A stretch of DNA of 24,010 bases from CAIUVD01 sp044338255 (GTDB taxonomy: Bacteria; Planctomycetota; UBA11346): the NCBI GenBank assembly GCA_044338255.1, contig JBIILZ010000062.1, positions 1-24,010 on the forward strand, read 5' to 3'. The notes below the pieces were generated by a model that saw nothing but the letters and a program-made list of their open reading frames with translations, was not told where the DNA came from and did no database searches. A program made the translations under genes and the position numbers. Shown here piece after piece: positions 19,009 through 24,010 of this stretch (the first letter of the stretch is position 1; each line of letters opens with the position of its first letter).

Positions 19009-19561
19009 GAATGGCGCCGAGGACGGCGGTGATCGCCGGGGCGCCGGGGGCTAATGAGACCGGGCCGTGCGCGAGCACTTGGCCTTCGCTGATCTCGGCC
19101 GTAGGCGTGGTCATCAGCATTCCCCCGCGCACCAGGCGCACATCGGTGAGGATGATCACCGAACGACCAGGGGGTACGTCGGCAGTGGCGGCGCTGCCGC
19201 TTACCGGCAGGCCGCGCATGACGCCGGTAACGTAGACCGGGCCCTGCAGGCTCACCTGCGGTTGCTTGTCGCTTTCGCCGCTGGCATGGAAATGACCGGT
19301 GGGGGAATAGATCCACAGCTCGCCATCACGTAACGGATGGCGGATCTGCACCGGGACCATCTGCATATCTTGGAAGGCGGAATCGACCTGGTGCACGGCG
19401 GCAGTCCGTACGACGGTCGGCGGCAGACCCTGCTGGCGGGCTTGGCGAGCCCACAGGCGCAGGACCACCGGCCCGCGCACGCCCGGCTCCTGAGCCTCTT
19501 CCTGGACCCCGCAACCGGTAAGCAGGCCTGTCAGGGCGACGAGAAAAGCAAGCCGTTGCAT
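19004..19561 (-). CDS. LptC-like lipoprotein
   Basis: A 185-aa protein. MQRLAFLVALTGLLTGCG is a lipoprotein signal with lipobox LTGC (C17). The rest is beta-rich with short repeated strands: GELWIYSPTGHFHASG, VSLQGPVYVTGVMRG, VIILTDVRLVRGGMLMTTPTAEI. This pattern (precursor of LptC/OstA-type jelly roll) suggests a part in lipopolysaccharide export, but no single motif proves it. ATG 19561 is preferred to the upstream in-frame ATG 19663 because it gives a clean lipoprotein signal. Divergent from acpP; stop codon within element copy 2. Confidence 0.5.
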   Translation of the reverse strand: MQRLAFLVALTGLLTGCGVQEEAQEPGVRGPVVLRLWARQARQQGLPPTVVRTAAVHQVDSAFQDMQMVPVQIRHPLRDGELWIYSPTGHFHASGESDKQPQVSLQGPVYVTGVMRGLPVSGSAATADVPPGRSVIILTDVRLVRGGMLMTTPTAEISEGQVLAHGPVSLAPGAPAITAVLGAIP

Positions 19562-19695
19562 GGCTGCGGATGGTGGCCCCGGCATCAGCGAGTCCATCCT
19601 CAGCCCGGTCCCCGGTCGGACGATTGACCCCGCTCCAGTGGGCGACACACTCCGCCCTCCCAATAAGCACCCTTGTCGACTAGACCGGAGCGATC

Positions 19696-19929
19696 GTGAG
19701 CGAGATTAAGAACAAGGTTATCGATATCATTGCCGACCGGCTGAGCCGCGACAAAGCAACGATCACCGAAGCCAGCAACATCGTCGCCGATCTCGGCGCT
19801 GACAGCCTCGACATCGCAGAGATCATGATGGATCTCGAAGATGCCTTCGGCGTCAAGCTGGAAGACGATCAGGAAGTCAAGACCATTGGCGACGTCATCA
19901 AAGTGATCGAAGCCAAGACCAAGAAATAA
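19696..19929 (+). CDS. acpP: Acyl carrier protein
   Basis: A 77-aa acidic ACP that carries acyl chains on 4'-phosphopantetheine during fatty acid synthesis. LGADSLDIAEIMMDLEDAFGVKL has the attachment serine S37 in the DSL motif. The protein has the usual length and four-helix pattern. The start is GTG, with GGAG at 19687-19690 five bases before. It is followed by its own terminator, so it can be made in excess of the downstream ketosynthase, as is usual. Confidence 0.97.
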   Translation: MSEIKNKVIDIIADRLSRDKATITEASNIVADLGADSLDIAEIMMDLEDAFGVKLEDDQEVKTIGDVIKVIEAKTKK

Positions 19930-19948
19930 GCGGTTAGCCGCCACTGAT

Positions 19949-19984
19949 GCCGTCGTCTCGGTTCCTACCGGACGACGGCTTTTT
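19949..19984 (+). terminator. Intrinsic terminator after acpP
   Basis: GCCGTCGTC (19949-19957) and GACGACGGC (19971-19979) pair perfectly. CGGT/ACCG can extend the stem past a bulged T. TTTTT follows, 20 bp after the acpP stop. Confidence 0.88.
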
Positions 19985-20044
19985 ACTATTTCCGGGGTAG
20001 CTTCGCGCTGCTATCTGGATTCATCTTTATCAGGAATTTCCCAC

Positions 20045-21298
20045 ATGGCTCGTCGCGTCGTCGTCACCGGTATGGGCGTTTTGGCCTGCAACGGCCGCGA
20101 TACAGCCAGCTTTTGGGAGGCCCTGAAGTCCGGCCATCACGGCATCAGTGAGCTGACGCACATCAATGTCGAAAAACACAAAACCAAGTTCGGCGGCCAG
20201 GTAAACATCAACAACCTCGATCTGGCGACGGCCCTCGGCGACCCCAAGGGCGCCCGCCGCAAGGATCGTTTCGTGCTGCTGGCGCTGACCGCCGCCGCCG
20301 AAGCCATGAAGTCGAGCGGCCTCGATTTTAAGAACTGGGCCGACCCCTTCCGCGTCGCGACCATCGTCGGCTCGGGCATCGGTGGCCTGCAGACCATCGA
20401 AGACGAGCTCAAGGTCATGACCGATCGCGGTCCACACCGGGTCAGTCCGTTCCTGGTCCCGAAGATGATCGTCGATAGCGCCGCCGGCGACATCTCGATC
20501 GCCTATGGCGCCAAGGGTCCCAACTACTCGATCACCACCGCCTGCGCCACCGGCAGCCACTGCATCGGGGCGGCGTTCCACCACATCCGCCACGGCCAGT
20601 GCGACATCGCCATCAGCGGCGGCGCCGAAGCCCCGATCACCAACCTCGGGATTTCGGGATTCAACGCCATCGGAGCCCTCTCCGAGCGCAATGACAGTCC
20701 GGAAACCGCCAGCCGTCCGTTCGACAAGGACCGCGATGGCTTCGTCATCGCCGAAGGCGCCGGCATCCTGGTCCTCGAAGAGCTCGAACATGCGAAGCGC
20801 CGCGGCGCGGTCATCTACGGCGAGATCGTCGGCTATGGCTGCACCGGTGACGCCTATCACGAGACGGCTCCCGATCCCACCGGCGCCGGCGGCACGGCAT
20901 GCATGCGCATGGCCTTGAACGACGCCGGCATCAGCCGCGAAGACATCGGCTACATCAACGCCCATGGCACCTCGACCAGCCTCAATGACCGCGGTGAGAC
21001 CACCATCATCAAGCAGGTTTTCGGGGACCACGCGCGCAAGCTCGCGATCTCGAGCACCAAGGGCATGACCGGCCACACCCTCGGCGCCGCCGGCGGCATC
21101 GAGGCCGTCGCCAGCGTCCTCGCCCTGCGCGATGGCGTGCTGCCACCGACGATCAATCAGCTTACCGCTGATCCCGAGTGCGATCTCGACTACGTGCCGA
21201 ACACCGCCCGTAGCCAGCAGGTGCACTACGCGCTGTCGAATAATCTCGGCTTCGGTGGGCACAATGCCTCGCTCATCTTCAAGAAATTTACTGGCTGA
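20045..21298 (+). CDS. fabF: 3-oxoacyl-[acyl-carrier-protein] synthase II type
   Basis: A 417-aa ketosynthase that condenses acyl chains with malonyl-ACP. The Cys-His-His site is complete: C167 in ITTACATGSHCIG, H307 in NAHGTSTSLND, H344 in KGMTGHTLGAAGG, with K339 nearby. RPFDKDRDGFVIAEGAG is also diagnostic of FabF. Residues 44-75 (KHKTKFGGQVNINNLDL..) are the variable cap. The start is ATG 20045, with AGGA at 20032-20035. The ACP-like gene follows 12 nt after its stop, so the two are coupled. A polyunsaturated or specialised pathway KS is possible, but the simple FabF call fits. Confidence 0.94.
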   Translation: MARRVVVTGMGVLACNGRDTASFWEALKSGHHGISELTHINVEKHKTKFGGQVNINNLDLATALGDPKGARRKDRFVLLALTAAAEAMKSSGLDFKNWADPFRVATIVGSGIGGLQTIEDELKVMTDRGPHRVSPFLVPKMIVDSAAGDISIAYGAKGPNYSITTACATGSHCIGAAFHHIRHGQCDIAISGGAEAPITNLGISGFNAIGALSERNDSPETASRPFDKDRDGFVIAEGAGILVLEELEHAKRRGAVIYGEIVGYGCTGDAYHETAPDPTGAGGTACMRMALNDAGISREDIGYINAHGTSTSLNDRGETTIIKQVFGDHARKLAISSTKGMTGHTLGAAGGIEAVASVLALRDGVLPPTINQLTADPECDLDYVPNTARSQQVHYALSNNLGFGGHNASLIFKKFTG

Positions 21299-21310
21299 GG
21301 AACTGACCCC

Positions 21311-21613
21311 ATGGATCGCAAGCGCATTCACGACGAAGTGATCGAAATCCTCGCCAACAAGCTGCATCAGTTGCCGCCGCCGCCCCTGTCGCCCGAAGAG
21401 GACGATGGCTTCGACTACGACAATCAGCGCCTGATTCCCGATATCACCAACAATCATCTCGACATCGCGGAAGTCAGCATGGATCTCGAGGATGCCTTCG
21501 GCATCAACTTCGAGGAAGCCCTGCCCGGCAGCGCCGGCCTCGAAACCATCGGCCTGCTCGTGGACCACATCCACACCAAGGTCAACGCCCCCCGCACCGC
21601 CTCCAAAGACTGA
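21311..21613 (+). CDS. ACP-like protein lacking the phosphopantetheine serine
   Basis: A 100-aa paralogue of acyl carrier protein. NNHLDIAEVSMDLEDAFGINFEEA aligns with ADSLDIAEIMMDLEDAFGVKLEDD of AcpP, with H49 at the place of the essential Ser37. Residues 20-40 (LPPPPLSPEEDDGFDYDN..) are an acidic/proline insertion in the helix I-II loop. The DNA reads CAT CTC GAC, so this is not a translation artefact. It cannot carry phosphopantetheine at that site and may act as a ketosynthase partner, decoy or structural subunit. GAGGA lies nine bases before ATG. Co-operonic with fabF. Its TGA stop is contributed by element copy 3. Confidence 0.85.
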   Translation: MDRKRIHDEVIEILANKLHQLPPPPLSPEEDDGFDYDNQRLIPDITNNHLDIAEVSMDLEDAFGINFEEALPGSAGLETIGLLVDHIHTKVNAPRTASKD

Positions 21614-21719
21614 AAAGCGTAGATGTAGCCCATCTGCGGCGTTGCACGAGACTCGACATGGCGTCTGCCATGCCATCGCCTCGTGCGCCTTGCAGCTGGG
21701 CCACATCTACGCTTTTCAG
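21610..21719. repeat. Palindromic stop/terminator element, copy 3 (inverted)
   Basis: A 110-bp copy in the opposite orientation to copies 1 and 2. The outer arms CTGAAAAGCGTAGATGT and ACATCTACGCTTTTCAG match perfectly over 17 bp and 26 of 28 overall. The core differs from the others at about one base in 50. Two stem positions differ from copy 2 (GCGC.GCTG versus GCGT.GATG) on both arms in a compensating way. It supplies the stop codon of the ACP-like gene. Confidence 0.93.
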
Positions 21720-21800
21720 CAGTGTATGGACTCGAGACTTGAGACTCGACAGCCCGTCGCCTTGGGCGACTTGCAGCTGGACCACAGATACGCTTTTCAG
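21720..21800. repeat. Decayed element copy 4
   Basis: Keeps the right arm (GACTTGCAGCTGGACCACAG, then ATACGCTTTTCAG), but the left part is replaced by TGTATGGACTCGAGACTTGAGACTCGACAGCCCGTCGCC in two blocks (TGTATGGACTCGAGACT, CGACAGCCCGTCGCC). It has an extra 7 bases compared with copy 5. Confidence 0.75.
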
Positions 21801-21874
21801 CGGCGTATGGACTCGAGACTCGACAGCCCGTCGCCTTGGGCGACTTGCAGCTGGACAACAGCTGGGCTTTTCAG
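21801..21874. repeat. Decayed element copy 5
   Basis: A near-tandem repeat of copy 4 (CGTATGGACTCGAGACT, CGACAGCCCGTCGCC, GACTTGCAGCTGGAC, CTTTTCAG), 74 bp. It ends 24 bp before the pcm start, so it forms part of the pcm leader. The GTCGCCTTGGGCGAC segment makes a small hairpin of its own. Confidence 0.75.
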
Positions 21875-21898
21875 CAACGACGAGCAGGGAAGCTACGC

Positions 21899-22540
21899 AT
21901 GTCGACACCGTTCGTTGCCGATTTGCCGGCAGATCAACGTCGTCGGCAGCGCATGGTGCGCGATCAGCTGGCTGGCTGCCCTGACGCCGCTGTGCGTGCG
22001 GCCATGGGGGAACTTCCCCGTCATGCCTTTCTGCCCGCCGGCCTGCGTGCCGGGGCCTATGATGATTGCGCGCGTGCGATCGGCGCCGGACAGACCATCA
22101 GCCAACCACGTCTGATCGCGGCGATGCTCGCCGCCCTGGCGGTCCGTCCGGGCGAACGGGTTCTCGATGTCGGTGCGGGCTCGGGGTATACCGCCGCCCT
22201 CCTGGCCCGTTTGGCGACGCCCACCGCAGTCCTCGCGATCGAGCGCCAAGGAGATCTCATCACCGCTACCCAGGCACGTCTGGCGTACTTCGCGCCCACC
22301 GTCGAGCTGCGCCATGGCGATGGACTGGCACTGAGCGATGGCACCTTCGACGTCATCCACATTGCCGCCGCTTGCACCACCCGCCCCGAAGGTCTGATCG
22401 CGCGTCTGAATCCCGGTGGAAGGATACTGGCACCGATCGGGCCCCATGCCGGCCCCCAGCGCCTGCTGCTGGTCGCCAATGGCCGCGATACCTGGCTCGA
22501 CGAGGTTTTGTTCGTGCCCGGCCTAGCCGGCACAGTCTAG
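21899..22540 (+). CDS. pcm: Protein-L-isoaspartate O-methyltransferase
   Basis: A 213-aa S-adenosylmethionine-dependent enzyme that starts repair of isoaspartyl residues in damaged proteins. AAMGELPRHAFLPAG, AYDDCARAIGAGQTISQP and the SAM-binding VLDVGAGSGYTAALLA are the family hallmarks. GRILAPIGPHAGPQRLLLV closes the fold. ATG 21899 is selected because AGGGA sits eight bases before it and homology begins there; the upstream ATG 21836 would translate the repeat. The next 122 bp (22541-22662) carry a small CGGATCCACATCCG palindrome and no gene. Confidence 0.95.
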   Translation: MSTPFVADLPADQRRRQRMVRDQLAGCPDAAVRAAMGELPRHAFLPAGLRAGAYDDCARAIGAGQTISQPRLIAAMLAALAVRPGERVLDVGAGSGYTAALLARLATPTAVLAIERQGDLITATQARLAYFAPTVELRHGDGLALSDGTFDVIHIAAACTTRPEGLIARLNPGGRILAPIGPHAGPQRLLLVANGRDTWLDEVLFVPGLAGTV

Positions 22541-22662
22541 GAACCTGTCGGACACCGCCCAGCGCTCGTCGGATCCACATCCGATCTACTTGAAAATCCC
22601 TAATCTGGTGCCGGCCGTGACCAGCACCCACGACGCATAAGGACGGCGGCGAGCCCGCGCAG

Positions 22663-23754
22663 ATGACCATAGACCATTCGCCCACATCGCTCAACGCCCT
22701 GCATTTTCCGCCTGACCGAGGCTTCCAACAAGCACTGCTGCGGAGGGTGAATGACCATTTCGCGAGCGTCGCGCCGCGTCAACGGCAAGGAAATGCCGCG
22801 CTGCGCCTGAAGACGGCGCTGATTCTCGGCGCCAGTGGCGGTTGCTATGGATTGCTCCTGCTGGCCTCGAGCTGGTGGCAGGCCGTGCCCTTGGCCGCGG
22901 CCCTCGGCTTCCTAGCAGCACTCATCGGCTTCAATGTCCAACATGATGGCGGTCATCGCGCATACAGCCCGGTGCGCTGGCGCAATCGCCTCGCCGCCGC
23001 GACCCTCGACCTGATCGGTGGCAGCTCCTACCTCTGGCATTGGAAGCATGCCGTCTTCCATCATGGGCGCGCCAATGTTGCCGGCCATGACACGGATATC
23101 AGCGTTGGCCGGCTGGTGCGCCTGGAACCCCAGCAACCCCGGGAGTTCTTTCATCGTTGGCAATACCTCTACATCTGGCCGCTGTACGGCCTGATGACCA
23201 TCCGCTGGCAATGCTACGATGACTTCCGCGAAGTCCTCAAAGGTGCCATCGGCCCGCATCGCATCCCCCGCCCACGGGGCATCGAGCTCGCCATCTTCGG
23301 GTTCGGAAAACTGCTCTTCTTCTCGTTGGTATTTTTCGTCCCGCTCCTCTTCCAGCCGCTGTGGTGCGTGCTGATCGGCTATCTCATCGCCTCCGCCACC
23401 CTCGGCATCACTCTCGCCGTGGTCTTCCAGCTCGCGCACAACACTGCTCTGGTCGACTTTCCCCAGGCGCCGGAGGCCTCGGGGCTGATGCCGCATAGCT
23501 GGGCCGAACATCAGGTGATGACCGCCGCCGATTTCTCGCGCTCGAACACCGTGCTCACGTGGTTGCTCGGCGGGCTGAATTTCCAGATCGAGCACCACCT
23601 GCTCCCGCATATCAGCCACGTTCATTATCCGGCTTTGTCGCCGCTGGTCGAAGCCACCTGCCGTGAACATGGGCTTCCCTATAGAGAACACCGTTCGCTG
23701 TCGGTGGGCATCGCCGCCCACGTCGCTTGGCTGCGCCATCTCGGGCGGAACTAG
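22663..23754 (+). CDS. Membrane fatty acid desaturase (acyl-lipid/acyl-CoA, front-end-like)
   Basis: A 363-aa integral membrane di-iron desaturase. The three histidine boxes are HDGGH (H94-H98), HWKHAVFHH (H126, H129, H133, H134) and QIEHH (Q308-H312). The last uses Gln in place of the first His, as in delta-5/delta-6 front-end enzymes. Hydrophobic segments lie near 52-70, 74-92, 214-230 and 234-256. No cytochrome b5 domain is fused. HTDISVGRLVRL-type sequence (HDTDIS, 142-147) follows the second box. Regiochemistry is not predictable. It follows pcm but is spaced 122 bp away; no good ribosome binding site is seen before ATG 22663. Confidence 0.92.
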   Translation: MTIDHSPTSLNALHFPPDRGFQQALLRRVNDHFASVAPRQRQGNAALRLKTALILGASGGCYGLLLLASSWWQAVPLAAALGFLAALIGFNVQHDGGHRAYSPVRWRNRLAAATLDLIGGSSYLWHWKHAVFHHGRANVAGHDTDISVGRLVRLEPQQPREFFHRWQYLYIWPLYGLMTIRWQCYDDFREVLKGAIGPHRIPRPRGIELAIFGFGKLLFFSLVFFVPLLFQPLWCVLIGYLIASATLGITLAVVFQLAHNTALVDFPQAPEASGLMPHSWAEHQVMTAADFSRSNTVLTWLLGGLNFQIEHHLLPHISHVHYPALSPLVEATCREHGLPYREHRSLSVGIAAHVAWLRHLGRN

Positions 23755-23888
23755 GAGCCTGTCGGGATGGCCGAGGGCTGGCTCACGCCCCCATGCTGAG
23801 CGGCCCGCAGCCGGGCTGGTACCCGGCGCTCACCGCAAACATCCCGCGAATTTCGTACCACCACCGGTCGATATCCGCTTACACCTGG

Positions 23889-24010
23889 ATAGGGGTAGGG
23901 ACGGCCCTTGCGGGCCGCCCCTCCCTCCGAACCGTACGGGCGGTTTTCCCGCATACGGCTCTCCGGTCATCGGGTTCCCTTATTGGGGTGGAAATAGGCC
24001 ACATGGGCTC
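23889..24010 (-). mobile_element. Group II intron, 3' end (domains V and VI), truncated by window
   Basis: On the minus strand, domain V is at 23929-23961: GAGCCGTATGCGG, GAAA loop, then ACCGCCCGTACGGTTC. The AGC catalytic triad sits at bases 2-4. Domain VI follows as a GC hairpin (GGGCGGCCC, GCAA, GGGCCGTCCC) with an unpaired A in CCCTACCCC, seven bases from the 3' end, where the branch point should be. The intron ends in ...CCCCTAT near 23889, the AY ending expected. The maturase/reverse transcriptase and 5' end are off the right edge. The 134 bp before it (23755-23888) form the 3' exon side and hold a GCCGGG/CCCGGC hairpin but no gene. Confidence 0.85.

Noticed and set aside
20030..21706. 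558-codon minus-strand frame opposite fabF and the ACP-like gene
   Set aside because: Shadow of fabF codon structure; no recognisable domain.
21836..21898. Longer N-terminus for pcm from ATG 21836
   Set aside because: It would translate the decayed repeat; ATG 21899 has a good ribosome binding site and begins where family homology starts.
23751..23954. 67-codon minus-strand frame at the right edge
   Set aside because: It crosses the group II intron 3' boundary and is explained by the ribozyme structure; no protein similarity.

Overview
The window looks like a chromosomal segment of a GC-rich bacterium, most likely a planctomycete. The 16S gene (minus strand) contains, at 4376-4394, an exact copy of the 19-nt target I recall for the FISH probe Pla886. 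At 5226-5243 it has a one-mismatch version of the Pla46 target. At 4924-4941 it has a variant EUB338 site (GCAGCC... instead of GCTGCC...). The probe sequences are from memory, so phylum assignment is an inference; class and genus are not assigned. Most protein genes are recognisable housekeeping genes with GC-rich third positions.

Layout: (1) 1-5288 is a complete linked rRNA operon on the minus strand, read as 16S, tRNA-Ile, tRNA-Ala, 23S, 5S, with a long 23S-flanking processing stem. (2) 5684-8500 is an elongation factor P module: epmB (minus) diverges from efp (plus), then an intrinsic terminator, then epmA. (3) 8515-10191 is a compact minus-strand operon: Trm112-like protein, a stand-alone LigD_N-like domain, and a Ser/Thr kinase. 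(4) 10309-15948 is a plus-strand series: Rossmann-like/DHH phosphoesterase fusion, small beta-rich protein, membrane protein, lipoprotein with an in-frame minisatellite, membrane-anchored TPR protein, and ispD. (5) 16001-16151 is a heptamer tandem repeat that changes to an octamer, next to a vapBC toxin-antitoxin pair (minus). (6) 17036-18752 is gatC-gatA. (7) 18748-19008 holds two copies of a palindromic element between gatA and a convergent LptC-like lipoprotein gene. (8) 19696-21613 is a fatty-acid cluster: acyl carrier protein, terminator, FabF-type ketosynthase, and an ACP-like protein whose phosphopantetheine serine is histidine. (9) 21610-21874 holds a third, inverted copy of the palindromic element plus two decayed copies, then pcm and a fatty acid desaturase. 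(10) The right edge (23889-24010) is the 3' end of a group II intron on the minus strand, cut by the window.

The two observations I would follow first are these. The ~110-bp palindromic element has a 28-30 bp outer stem, with compensatory changes between copies, and it supplies the TGA stop codon of three different genes (gatA, the LptC-like gene and the second ACP-like gene). It acts on paper as a portable two-way stop codon plus terminator. The second is the serine-less ACP paralogue immediately downstream of a ketosynthase, close to a canonical ACP.
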